Assembly (NCBI RefSeq): GCF_021462225.1
Contig: NC_061812.1
Span: 46,357,363-46,421,362, forward strand
Length of the DNA: 64,000 bases
From: Girardinichthys multiradiatus
Lineage: Eukaryota > Chordata > Actinopteri > Cyprinodontiformes > Goodeidae
Reading direction: 5' to 3'
This document shows positions 35,035-46,419 of this stretch, piece by piece; within the stretch, counting starts at the first letter, position 1, and every line of letters begins with the position of its first letter. The notes beneath the pieces were generated by a model that was not told where the DNA came from, searched no databases, and worked only from the letters and a program-made list of their open reading frames with translations. The position numbers and the translations under genes are program-made.

Positions 35035-35690
35035 ACCTAATAAGTCAATCAGACAGCTGCAGCTGATCCAAAACACTGCTGCCCGCATCCCTACTAAAAC
35101 TAAGAAAGGGCACATTACCCCAATTTAAAGTCCTTACACTGGCTCCCTGTATCTTTAGACTTAAAATACTTCTGTTAGTTTATAAATCACTGAATGGCTT
35201 AGAACCAAAATACATTAAAGATTTATTGCTCTTGTATCAATCTTCCAGACCATTCGGATCTTCTGCTTCAAGTCTTCTCTGCATCAGAACCCAACATAGA
35301 GGAGTAGCATTGTGATGCTCCACTAATATTCTCATACTACTCTCCAGTTTTGCATTATTTGCTGTTATTTCAGCTTTTAAGTTTATGTTCTCTCTCTTTT
35401 CTCTTCCTAGAAGCTACACCTGGCCAGACTGTGTATCTACCTGTGACACCTCCCTGGAGGGGGGCATCGTCCAACCTTCTGCTGCCAACAACTTAATGCT
35501 CACCTTCTACCAATGATACAATTGGCCCTGTCTTTCAGCGTTTAACCCTATTTTTCTGCTAGACATAGCTACTGACTAAGCTTTTACTGTGACTAACTGC
35601 ATGTGCTCTTTCTCATACTCTAAACTTGAAAACTGGTTCAGTGTTTATCTGCTTTTTCTTCCTAGATGAAACCACTAAAGGAGCTACATC
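35035..35690 (+). mobile_element. L2 LINE, RT C-terminus and 3' UTR
   Basis: Reads RQLQLIQNTAARIPTKTKKG near 35050-35110, then LNGLAPxYI-like and RTIRIFCFKSSL remnants, equivalent to the conserved L2 end. A pyrimidine-rich 3' UTR with CCTAGAAGCTACACCTGGCC and CTCCCTGGAGGGGGGCATC continues to about 35690. Confidence 0.7.
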
Positions 35691-36100
35691 CATTAACATT
35701 TATTACTTTTCCTTCCAATAGAAAGTACTCCTGGATCAGTGCTTCTGTGTTCGGCTTCTGCTTCAGGGTGTACCTGTCCGTACAAAGCTCAGTTTTTACA
35801 ACCACGTACGTGGTGCCACACATGTGGGTCTTTGCAGCCAATAACAGAACATCTGCCTTTGAGGGTAGCCATTGTAAGCGCGTGTAACGGAAAACCAGCC
35901 GGTGAGACGTGATCCTTTTGAAACCGCGCGTTTTCTAGAAAAAAATACAACATTCACTTATAGCCAAAAAAACGGCTGAATGTTTTTTTTAATGCGTTTG
36001 GACTGTTTGTACAAGTAATGTACAAGCAAGCACCCAAATGGAAGTCTAAAAATTATCAAAAAGTTAATTTTGCATAATAGGTCCCCTTTAAGGAGTTTTA
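35691..36100. repeat. Unclassified repeat ending CATAATAGGTCCCCTTTAA
   Basis: A moderately GC-rich block followed by an A-rich section and the motif ATAATAGGTCCCCTTTAA (about 36075-36092). The motif resembles, in reverse, the GGGGACATAT terminus of repeat R1. Assignment is tentative. Confidence 0.3.
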
Positions 36101-36182
36101 TATTAAATGGGAGTGTATGTGACGTAGGAATAAACTTGACAGCTTCCTTAAGAAGTACAGTCAGCTCTATAATATCTGAATC

Positions 36183-36490
36183 TAGTAGCACTGTTGTCTT
36201 GCAGCAAGAAGGTCCTGGGTTTGACTCCCGGCCGGGGGTCTTTCTCACTGGGTAGTCCAACTTCCTCCCACAGTCCAAACACATGACTGTAAGGTTAATT
36301 GGTCTCAAAAATTGCCCTTAGGTATGAATGAGTGTGTGCGTGGTTGTTTGTCCTGTATGTCTCTGTGTTGCCCTGCTTGGCGACCTGTCCAGGGTGTACC
36401 TTGCCTCTCGCCCGTAGACTGCTGGAGATAGGCACCACTTTTCCCGTGACCCTCTATGGAATAAGCGGTATAGAAGACGAAAGAATGAAT
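36183..36490 (+). mobile_element. tRNA-headed fish SINE, copy 2
   Basis: Same family as 31498-31830: CTTGCAGCAAGAAGGTCCTG, a mutated B box GGTTTGACTCCC near 36219, TTAATTGGTCTC, GGCGACCTGTCCAGGGTGTA, ending GGAATAAGCGGTATAG. Several small deletions; older or more damaged than copy 1. Confidence 0.8.
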
Positions 36491-36744
36491 AAATATTACA
36501 GCCTCAAAGCTGAAACACGCATGTTACCACACCACAGTATTGAATTGAGGTCATATTTCTCAGTTTTTCCTTGATGGTTGTATAGCATCAAGTGGAAAAA
36601 TCTAGGGATATGAATATTTTTGCCAGTATTAAACTATTGTTAAAAAAATTAAATTTGAAGTGAAACTTGTGCTGACACATTCTTAAAATGTGCAAACCTC
36701 CAAGAGCTTTGAATCTACACTTTAACAATGTGTCACTACACTTT

Positions 36745-37910
36745 TTGGTATAGCACCTACAGCCCAGCCAAAAATATTCATACCCCATACATTTTTACAA
36801 AAGGGATGCTGTATAACTACACAATTTAAAATATTTTCTCTTTAGCAACCAACACAACTTGCACTGAATAAAGTATTCATACTTATTAGATGTTTACCCA
36901 CTTTAATGCTGTGAAACCAAAAATTACAACATATTTTAGTGGGGTTTTATGTAACGACCAAAAAAGTACAATAAAAGCACATTGTTTTCCGCTATTAAAC
37001 TAAGCAAAACCTGAAAAGTGTGGCCTGCATGTGTGTTTAGCTCCCACAAGTCAACACTTATGCCCCTTTTCCACTGGCTCAATTTGGCCAGCCCGGAACA
37101 GCTCCACACGGCTCTGCACGTTGTGTGTTGCATTTCCATAGACCCGCTTTTGCTCCGCTGAAGGGAACATCTCCTGGAGGCGTGGCTTTAAAGCATCATG
37201 TGTCATGCTGCATAACCGCGAATGAAACACCCAACCACCAGTGTAAAGAAATAAAGACCGAAACGCATTACAAAAACAAAACGTAACTGGTCTATTGCCT
37301 GGGGATTAAATCTGTTGACTGCATTGACAATCAGATTTGATGAATAGGATTTTGACATCCATTTTGTTATTCTTATTAAAGATTTCACTTTCCCTTTAAG
37401 AGACTTGGAAAGATTTGAATTAGGTCTCATTTTATTTATAGTAGCTGTTGCCTATATACTTATTCAGCTAGCGCTGAATATTGCAGTCTCCTATGATCGC
37501 CAGAAAAGCTTGCACCTCGTCGTTGCTCCAAGGGGTGACTTTTCCGGATAATTGTGTGAACTCCATCATTATGTTTCTCTCACTCGCTTGAATGCACGTT
37601 TGAACATGCCGGTTGTTTTTTTACGCTGGTCAACTCTAACGGCTGGCCGCGCCCACGGCCAATCAGTGAACAGCCGTTTGTTCACGTCACATACAGCACC
37701 GACTCAGCCTCGCTTAGCCCTGCTAAGAAGGAGGTACCAAAAAAGTAGGTACCGGTACTGAAATAACAGTAATGGAAATTCTCGAGCCGAGTAGAGCCGA
37801 GTCGGGCCAAATCGAGCCAAATCGAGCCAGTGAAAAAGGGGCATTATTGAACTATTAGGTTCATTACAACTGCTAGTGTTTTGTGAATGTGTCCAGCTTT
37901 ACTCCAGCTT
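36745..37910 (+). mobile_element. Tc1-type relic interrupted by a MITE
   Basis: CAGCCAAAAATATTCATACC at the left and ATTTTAGTGGGGTTTTATGT near 36935 resemble the terminal and subterminal sequence of the salmonid-type Tc1 families. The segment after the MITE (37844 onward) continues the sequence before it (GTCAACACTTA, then TTGAACTATTAGG). No transposase frame is left. Confidence 0.45.
37061..37843. mobile_element. Harbinger-type MITE with TTA duplication
   Basis: A 783-bp element with perfect 17-bp inverted ends apart from an A-run difference: TGCCCCTTTTCCACTGG and, in reverse, the right end CCAGTGAAAAAGGGGCA. Flanked by TTA at 37058-37060 and 37844-37846. A T-W-A duplication is characteristic of PIF/Harbinger. 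Interior GC-rich words CGAGCCGAGT and CGAGCCAAAT repeat near the right end. Confidence 0.8.
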
Positions 37911-38734
37911 TGAGGCTGCAATAATTGTCAAGTCTTGTAATGGTCAAACAAATCGTTTGGATTATCAACAATAAGGCTTGTACTTTTCTTCTTGTCTACA
38001 TGTTTTGTTGTGATTGTCTATGTTGACCGATTTTGGTTACATGCAGATAAATAAATCATTATTTAAATAGTCTGCAGCATTGATCTTATGTTGTGTTTGG
38101 TAAATTTACCACGTTGTATATTTGCACTTTCCCTGTGTATTTCGCTTACAGTAATCTGGGAGGTAGAATTGCTAAAAGTGTTAAACACAGCAGTGTGTAA
38201 CTGGTTCAAACATAATTAGGCCTTATGAAATGTGTGTGTTTCATATGGTAACATAATATGGTGTTTATGAATGTGTATATGGTTTTTACAAAAGTGTTTC
38301 CATTTGCACAGGATCTGAGGAGTTCTGCATATTGTGTGTGTGGTTGTGGTTATTGTGTGTAGTGTTTTGAAATTCCGAGCCCTGTTTTTCAAAATTGTGC
38401 TTAAACAGTCGTAAAAAACTGGAAGTGCTTCAGCTACCTCCGCTACTATCAAGAAGGATTTGCCAAAAGACTTCATCGGACTTAAGGGTCAGTTCCTTCT
38501 GTTTATGGAAATCAAAACAAACTTTATTTTAGACATGAATTCATTGTGGGTTGATATGAGGTGCTGGCCATTGTTTTGATAGCAGTAGCATCGTGCCTTC
38601 TGCTCTCGTTCCGGGTCGACTGTGGCTCATGTAAGGCTGGATGGAAGTCTTCCGTTGGTGACATTTTCTAATCAGTTTGGAAATAAAAAGTTTCTGCGCA
38701 GCTAGACAATTTTATCTCTGTTATCAAACTGCAA

Positions 38735-38990
38735 AAATAGCCAGACCGGGTGGAGTGAACCGCTCTGCAACCTGGAGGGGGGTAGGGTGTGAAGTGTCTC
38801 AATAGCATTTAAAGAGACCGCACCAAAACAAGTTGCTCTCAACACTTCAGAACAGGGGTAAAAGAGGAGCCTGTGGAACTACAATAACAAGAAATTCAGA
38901 CCAAGGCAGTGCAGTTCCACTTTATATAGACCATAACTGGATGATTTAAATATGAAAAGGAAGGATTTAAAAGCATGATATGTCCACTTA
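38735..38990 (+). repeat. Unclassified repeat R1, copy 2
   Basis: Opposite orientation to the copy at 20346-20592 and uninterrupted here: CGGGTGGAGTG, ACCAAAACAAGTTGCTCTCA, GGGTAAAAGAGGAGCCTGTG, TTTATATAGACC and TGATATGTCCACTT. It supplies the empty site for the Tc1 at 18737. Confidence 0.7.
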
Positions 38991-39509
38991 TAAACTGAAA
39001 TATTTATTTCACTCATTTAGATTTTTGGTCAAAATAAGAATTTCTTAATATCTTGTCATGAACATTAATTTAAAGCTCAAATTCAACCTCGACAGTTGAA
39101 TTATAGAAAACATTTGGAAGTTTTAAGGTTTAAATTCATTGTCTTTTTTGAAATTTGAATATAAATTACAAATACAGTTTTTATTTCTTTAATTATAAAC
39201 ATATACAGTATTGTCCGTCTCTCTTACTGGGGTGTAAGCAACAGAATCTGTTACCGTTTTGTACTCAGCAAATTAGCTTCAGCCTACTTCTGTTGTACAA
39301 CACAATGCAGAAGATTATGTTCCACTGTAAGTCATAAGAGCATCAATAACTTGTGTGTAAAGGGAACCAAAAATACTTAAATAAAGAAGCTGTCAGCTAA
39401 AAGTTTAACTGACCTAAAACAAATAAGGAAAAATAATTAAACTCTCGTAAAAAGTCAACAAGCCAAACTAAACCTTTGGTGACATGTACATTTTCATCAA
39501 TGTAGACTA

Positions 39510-39668
39510 CTGTTGGACCCACCCATGGATGGAGAACAACACTGAACTACAGGAACAAAAGAAACAAGTAAAAATCTGAATCCCAAAATGCATAGCATTA
39601 CCTTACTTTCAGGACAACTCAGAGGAAGGAGGAGTCACAGCTAGAATAATTACAAATACTTATTTTTT
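39510..39668 (+). repeat. Partial duplicate of the intron next to the 2944 exon
   Basis: Aligns with 2190-2224 plus 2795-2942: CCATGGATGGAGAACAACA, then CTGAATCCCA(A/G)AATG, CTTTCAGGA, GGAAGGAG(G/C)AGTCACAG and AAATACTTA. The alignment stops at the exon border, so no exon copy is present. It lacks the MITE found in the other copy. Confidence 0.6.
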
Positions 39669-42085
39669 CAATAAGTGGTTTTAACACAGATTGCCCATAA
39701 CGCACTGTCAGCGCTCATACATTAATATTTATATTAATGATATTTAAAAGTACATGTAGAACTTAAAGGTTTGCTAGGTAAATATTTTCTGTTTGTTAAC
39801 TGAATTGCTAACCCAGCTGTGACATTATCACATCTGTCCTTTTGTTCGCCATTCATTTACCATCCTGTGAGAGGCCATAGATGTTCCTCGCCGCCAATTT
39901 TAGTAGTTCATCAATCCCTGTGATGGATAGTTAACAACTATTAACAATTGTCAAAAAGGTAATTGATTTCTAATTCAGCAAAATCATACTTTTAAATCTT
40001 ATTTTATTAAAGTAATATTTCATTTACTCTTCTGATTTGCATTGTGAATTGGTTAACGAACATATACAACCTCTTGCTCTTAATTATTTTTTTTTATGAT
40101 TTCACCTCATTCCACGTTTCTTAAACAAACCTGGTGATATATTTGCTTTAAAATTCATGTTCACTAATTTCCTCTAAAATTTATTTAGTCATGAATCTTT
40201 GGTCTAATATGTCCAAAATGCACAGTTTCAGAAGCCTTATTGTGTGTTGTTGCTCATCTGAGGATGTGTTTACCTAAATTTAAACCTGGCCAGAAGCAGG
40301 TGAATTTGTTTTGAACATGAAGCCTGACAATTGAAAGTGAAAATGCTTTCTATTGGAATGCACCTCCTGGACCTCACACTGTATGCATACCATAAGGTGC
40401 TGTTTTTTTAACTACAAATCTGTTACATCTTTAGCCTCACCACAATAGTATTCTGGGATTCCTGATTCAGAAATTAAGGACTGAGCAGGATTGTCACTAT
40501 TGTCACTACTGACGATAAATAGCATATCTCTACATTAGGACATTGTATGGAGAAGCCATTCATGTGTATTAATTGAAGTGAAAAAAATGATAAAGGATCT
40601 TGGATCTATTCATCAAGTAAAAATGGTTAAGGTTTTGACCTGACAAAGATTTACAGTATGTAGGACAGATACCTTAATAAAAATGCTGTAAAGATCAAGT
40701 GCCCAGGCTTCCCTCAAACCATGTGCAAGAAAGTTTCATTTGATTCTTTAGAGCTGATTTGAATATTTTATAGTCATGTTCCTTATTATTTTGCTAAATA
40801 TTTTTTCTTTTACATGATATAACACTTGTCACCAATTCTCACTTTATTCTTGCCTTCTGTATCTTTAATCTATCTTTCTGTTCAGAAATGCTAAAACTCT
40901 TTGAAATGTACTTTTGCTCCATAAACATAGTAATGTACGTTCCACTAATGTTGCTATCAATAAATACGGTATACCTTGTGCCACTGCTATGTTGCACTTG
41001 GATGTGTTCTTGTGTGTTCTTCTTTGAAAATTTCTCTTAGAGATAAAAATATATGAACTTAATCCTTTATTTTCATGGTACATTTTTTAAACCTCTCAGT
41101 TGTACATTTCTTTTAAATTGAGTATGATTTTTTTAATTACTGTACTGTAGTCTCTTATTTTGTTTTGATAAACTGATCAATGTTTTGTAAAAGTTGATCA
41201 GTATTTTTACCATGGATTTCCTCCCCACACTGAAGATATAATTAGTCAGTGAGAGCAATGTTCAAGATTTTCTGAATGCTGCAATAGATAAGGTTACATT
41301 TAGAATTGAATATCACTCTGCTCTGTAGCTTTTTTTCTTAGCCTTATCTTCTACATTTGAGGTAAGTTAAAAAGAGCAGGTTGCAAGGATGGAGAAGGAA
41401 TGAGAATGGAGGTTATTATGAGCAGGGTAAGAGAGAGGACATGAACGTTAAGTACACATATAGGCAAAATAGAAAGGCATAGTTCAATAAATGTCTATTT
41501 TACATTGATTTTTAAAGAAACCCAGTTAGAAATGTTCACCAACTACCTGCAGGTTAAGTTTTACGGTGTATTTTGTAGCATCATTTTAAATAATAAAACA
41601 AATTAAACATAGGATTTTCTTTTATGTAATTAGGAAAACAAATCATCAAAACATCAGGCATGAGTAACCAGTATGTGGATCTAACTGAAGTCTTAGACAT
41701 AAACATAATTGTTTGTGACTTAAGTGTACAAAACTATTGTTTAAATGTGTTGTTGCTGTGGTTTTTTACGCTTAAAACTATTGACACAAAAGCAAAGTAA
41801 AAATGCATTCAAGTTGCAGACAGACAGAGAATGGGAGGCTAAAGCATGGCAGGAAACACCTTTAAAGTTGTGTAAAAAATGTTGCAGACTTGGAACATAA
41901 TCTAACAAGTTTATTTTATAGTCTAAAAGTTACAGTTTACAGTGAACAACCAAACTAAAGGATGTCAGGCACAGAAGAAAAACTAATTATTTGAGATGGT
42001 TGGCACACAGTCTGTTGAAATGAGAATAATACAAAAATACATAGGAAGGTGAGGAGCAAGGAGGGAAAAAACGAAAGATACTCAC
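39669..42085. other. cadps intron, nothing recognised
   Basis: AT-rich, without recognised elements or exons. Short frames are not supported. Confidence 0.45.
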
Positions 42086-42154
42086 GAATAGTTAAATCCA
42101 TCACCTGAGACGCCAAGCAGAAGACAGCATGCTCATACATCTCTCTCTTTTTTC
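42086..42154 (-). CDS. cadps: cadps exon (KKREMYEHAVFCLASQV block)
   Basis: A 69-bp internal exon. Acceptor TTTTCTCTTTGTAG-like tract above 42154 (AGCATG end follows); donor GTGAGTATC at 42085 downward. It reads KKREMYEHAVFCLASQV, then MDLTI and the first base of a Gln codon. Its first two bases complete a Gly codon from 59812-59935 (L-E-G-K-K). Mammals have Pro where this has Ala (EHxVF). Confidence 0.93.
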
Positions 42155-42789
42155 CTACAAAGAGAGGAAGGATACCAAGGCATGCGAGAGGCCAAGGTCA
42201 GAGAGGATGAGCATAGGAAAGACAGATGGGTAAGGGGAATAATCTGTGACCTTAAAATACCAGAATGACAACTGTGGCATACTGTATGACTTACTAGTTA
42301 ATGTAATGCAATTAGTAATGGAAATTCAAGTTATTTTTATAAATCCTTTCTTTTAAAGTACAGTGGTACTTGGCTAAAAACGTCAACAAAACAAAATTAA
42401 TCTTGTACTAAACGGCCAGGCCAAGGACAAAAGCTCACCTTAAAGGTCTGGTTTTCAGGAATATCAAAATTGTATTTCTTTCTTTGATTATAAATATACT
42501 TTCACCAGGTAGAAATGCTCAGTGATATTACTGACTGCATGTTTAACCCATTATGATGCATCCATTCAAATGGTCCTACTGGTGATTAGAAACATTTTCT
42601 TTAATGATTTTATTTCTGTAAGGGGATTAAGGGGAGACTGGATATTGGTCTAAACAAGGCAAGGAGTGACTGAATAATGAACAACTATCTAAACAGGAAG
42701 ACTTGTATAGTTGCTAACACAATAACTGAACCTAGTAAAAATAAAAGCATCCACCTATTTCTCTGTCCTGTTTTGACAAGAAACCATCA

Positions 42790-43530
42790 TTCTGGCAATG
42801 TTTTAGATGTTTTAGATGTATTACTAGACTTTATTTGGTTATAAAGGTTCAGCTCCAGATCCATGATGACAACTAGGTTTTTTGCTTGTTCTGTGGTCTT
42901 TAGACCCATGAAGTGTAGTTGAGTTAAGACCTCACATTTTTTGAAACCAAAAACAATTCTCAGTTTTCTACATCAAGCTGTAGAAAATTGATCTATTCAT
43001 TTATGGATATTTTGTACACACTGACTGTAGGAGATTATGGTCAAGTGGGGACACAAACATATATTGGAATATGTCCTCGGAATAGATATAGCAGGACATG
43101 TTTTAGTACTCCATTACTGGTAGGATCATATACTGTAGATGGTAAATAAAAGGGGCCAAAAACAGAGCCATGGGATCCCCAATATTTTATCTTTGTCTTG
43201 ATGATTACCAAATGCTGGACAATACTTTGGGTCTGTCAAATAAGATTGGAACCAGTTTAGCACAATGCAAGCTAATTGAAAAACATAAAATGTGAATTCA
43301 CTGGATGTGCCTAAAACCATCAATCTGCTCAATCTCTTAACTCTCCTTGTGACCATTGATAACAGGTCACTGATTAAAACCTGTTTCTCCAAAGGGCAAA
43401 CAGTTTTAAGAAGTCAAGCTTTTTAATCTCAGACTGGTGAGTCATGATAGCATTTGTCCCAGTATCTAAATCAATCTCATAATTTTTTTTAATCAAAATG
43501 CTCACCATTTGCTCTGCCATGACAAATTAT
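42790..43530 (-). mobile_element. L2 LINE, RT core relic
   Basis: On the minus strand 43392-43126 reads LNWFQSYLTD, a shortened G-I-P-x-x-x-x-x-x-P-L-L-F-T-I-Y block (RT motif B region), and further on decayed equivalents of the F-H-C-Y-A-D-D-T-Q and the KTEVLIIGPK-like thumb segment. The 5' and 3' ends are missing. Confidence 0.7.
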
Positions 43531-44069
43531 CAAGAAAAAAAGAGCACTTACAGGGGTTGGACCATAAAACTGAAACACCTGTCATTTTAGTGTGGAAGGT
43601 TTCATGGCTAAATTGGACCAGCCTGGTAGCAAGTCTTCATTGATTGCACATTGCACCAGTAAGAGCAGAGTGTGAAGGTTCAATCAGCAGGGTAAGAGCA
43701 AAGTTTTGCTTAAAATATTGAAATGCACACAACATTATGGATGACATACCAGAGTTCAAAAGAGGACAAATTGTTGGTGCACATCTTGCTGGCGCATCTG
43801 TGACCAAGACAGCAAGTCTTTGTGATGTATCAAGAGCCACGGTATCCAGGGTAATGTCAGCATACCACCACGAAGGACAAACCACATCCAACAGGATTAA
43901 CTGTGGATGCAAGAGGAAGCTGTCTGAAAGGGATGTTCGGGTGCTAACCCGGATTGTATCCAAACAACATAAAACCACGGCTGCCCAAATCACGGCAGAA
44001 TTAAATGTGCACCTCAACTCTCCTGTTTCCACCAGAACTGTCCGTCGGGAGCTCCACAGGGTCAATATA

Positions 44070-45679
44070 CTGGTCCTTCTCAAAATATTAGCATATTGTG
44101 ATAAAGTTCATTATTTTCCATAATGTCATGATGAAAATTTAACATTCATATATTTTAGATTCATTGCACACTAACTGAAATATTTCAGGTCTTTTATTGT
44201 CTTAATACGGGTGATTTTGGCATACAGCTCATGAAAACCCAAAATTCCTATCTCACAAAATTAGCATATCACTAAAAGGGTCTCTAAACGAGCTATGAAC
44301 CTAATCATCTGAATCAACGAGTTAACTCTAAACACCTGCAAAACATTCCTGAGGCCTTTAAAACTCCCAGCCTGGTTCATCACTCAAAACCCCAATCATG
44401 GGTAAGACTGCCGACCTGACTGCTGTCCAGAAGGCCACTATTGACACCCTCAAGCAAGAGGGTAAGACACAGAAAGAAATTTCTGAACGAATAGGCTGTT
44501 CCCAGAGTGCTGTATCAAGGCACCTCAGTGGGAAGTCTGTGGGAAGGAAAACGTGTGGCAGAAAACGCTGCACAACGAGAAGAGGTGACCGGACCCTGAG
44601 GAAGATTGTGGAGAAGGGCCGATTCCAGACCTTGGGGGACCTGCGGAAGCAGTGGACTGAGTCTGGAGTAGGAATATTCAGAGCCACCGTGCACAGGCGT
44701 GTGCAGGAAATGGGCTACAGGTGCTGCATTCCCCAGGTCAAGCCACTTTTGAACCAGAAACAGCGGCAGAAGCACCTGACCTGGGCTACAGAGAAGCAGC
44801 ACTGGACTGTTGCTCAGTGGTCCAAAGTACTTTTTTCGGATGAAAGCAAATTCTGCATGTCATTCGGAAATCAAGGTGCCAGAGTCTGGAGGAAGACTGG
44901 GGAGAAGGAAATGCCAAAATGCCAGAAGTCCAGTGTCAAGTACCCACAGTCAGTGATGGTCTGGGGTGCCGTGTCAGCTGCTGGTGTTGGTCCACTGTGT
45001 TTTATCAAGGGCAGGGTCAATGCAGCTAGCTATCAGGAGATTTTGGAGCACTTCATGCTTCCATCTGCTGAAAAGCTTTATGGAGATGAAGATTTCATTT
45101 TTCAGCAAGACCTGGCACCTGCTCATAGTGCCAAAACCACTGGTAAATGGTTTACTGACCATGGTATCACTGTGCTCAATTGGCCTGCCAACTCTCCTGA
45201 CCTGAACCCCATAGAGAATCTGTGGGATATTGTGAAGAGAACGTTGAGAGACTCAAGACCCAACACTCTGGATGAGCTAAAGGCCGCTATCGAAGCATCC
45301 TGGCCCTCCATAAGACCTCAGCAGTGCCACAGGGTGATTGCCTCCATGCCACGCCGCATTGAAGCAGTCATTTCTGCAAAAGGATTCCCGACCAAGTATT
45401 GAGTGCATAACTGTACATGATTATTTGAAGGTTGACGTTTTTTGTAGTAAAAACACTTTTCTTTTATTGGTCGGATGAAATATGCTAATTTTGTGAGATA
45501 GGAATTTTGGGTTTTTATGAGCTGTTTGCCAAAATCATCCGTATTAAGACAATAAAAGACCTGAAATATTTCAGTTAGTGTGCAATGAATCTAAAATATA
45601 TGAATGTTAACTTTTCATCATGACATTATGGAAAATAATGAACTTTATCACAATATGCTAATATTTTGAGAAGGACCTG
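44070..45679 (+). mobile_element. Tc1 family A, copy 2 (structurally intact)
   Basis: 1610 bp, TA at 44068-44069 and 45680-45681. Inverted repeats of about 200 bp (44070-44268 and 45481-45679) start with CTGGTCCTTCTC/CAGGTCCTTCTC. Inserted into the family B transposase gene. Confidence 0.95.
44398..45402 (+). CDS. Tc1 transposase, intact 334-residue ORF
   Basis: Full-length DDE transposase for cut-and-paste transposition at TA sites; family length is about 340. The start MGKTADLTAVQKATIDTLKQ begins a paired-like helix-turn-helix (residues 1-55), followed by a basic GRKTCGRKR hinge typical of GRPR/AT-hook contacts and a second DNA-binding half. Catalytic residues are all present: Asp in FSDESKF (about 147), Asp in QQDLAPAHS (about 238) and Glu in NPIENLW (about 274). 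The stop follows GFPTKY. No frameshift or stop. The TA- and ITR-complete element could be autonomous; activity is not shown. Confidence 0.95.
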   Translation: MGKTADLTAVQKATIDTLKQEGKTQKEISERIGCSQSAVSRHLSGKSVGRKTCGRKRCTTRRGDRTLRKIVEKGRFQTLGDLRKQWTESGVGIFRATVHRRVQEMGYRCCIPQVKPLLNQKQRQKHLTWATEKQHWTVAQWSKVLFSDESKFCMSFGNQGARVWRKTGEKEMPKCQKSSVKYPQSVMVWGAVSAAGVGPLCFIKGRVNAASYQEILEHFMLPSAEKLYGDEDFIFQQDLAPAHSAKTTGKWFTDHGITVLNWPANSPDLNPIENLWDIVKRTLRDSRPNTLDELKAAIEASWPSIRPQQCHRVIASMPRRIEAVISAKGFPTKY

Positions 45680-46419
45680 TACACGGCCGGGCTGCTATAG
45701 CCAAACCTTTGGTCACTCATGCCAATGCCAAACATCGATTTCAATTGTGCAAGGAGCGCAAATCTTGGGCTGTGGACATTGTGAAACATGTATTGTTCTC
45801 TGATGAGTCCACCTTTACTGTTTTCCCCATATCTGGGAGAGTTACGGTGTGGAGAAGCCCCAAAGAAGCGTACAACCCAGACTGTTGCATGCCCAGAGTG
45901 AAGCCTGGGGGTGGATCAGTGATGGTTTGGGCTGCCATATCATAGCATTCCTTTGGCCTAATACTTGTGCTAGATGGGCGCGTCACTGCCAAGGACTACC
46001 GAACCATTCTTGAGGACCATGTGCATCCAATGGTTCAAACATTGTATCCTGAAGGCGGTGCACCAATACACACAGCAAGACTGGTGAAAGATTGGATTGG
46101 TGAACAGGAAAGTGAAGTTGAACATCTCCCATGGCCAGCACAGTCACCAGATCTAAATATTATTGAGCCACTTTGGGGTGTTTTGGAGGAGTGAGTCAGG
46201 AAACATTTTCCTCCACCAGTATCACTTAGAGACCTGGCCACTATCCTGCAAGAAGAATGGCTTAAAATCCCTCTGACCACTGTGCAGGACTTGTATATGT
46301 CATTCCCAAGACGAATTGACGCTGTATTGGCCGCAAAAGGAGGCTCTACACCATACTAATAAATTATTGTGGTCTAAAACCAGGTGTTTCAGTTTCATTG
46401 TCCAACCCCTGTATATATA

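Larger units (their letters stand above)
43737..46359 (+). pseudogene. Tc1 family B transposase, interrupted
   Basis: The N-terminal DNA-binding part (FKRGQIVGAHLAGASVTKTA) spans 43737-44067. The catalytic part resumes at 45690: FSDESTF with the first Asp, GGGSVMVWAAIS, TAG at 45943-45945, then a region in which the second Asp motif is deleted (PEGGAPIHTAR), PDLNIIEPLW with Glu, a TGA at 46192-46194 and the end PRRIDAVLAAKGG. Dead independently of the insertion. Confidence 0.9.
43551..46411 (+). mobile_element. Tc1 family B element, split by a family A copy
   Basis: Inverted ends CAGGGGTTGGACCATAAAAC and, reversed from the right, CAGGGGTTGGACAATGAAAC; TA on both sides (43549-43550 and 46412-46413). 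Without the 1.6-kb insert the element is about 1.25 kb, normal for short-ITR Tc1. It must predate the insert. Confidence 0.9.
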
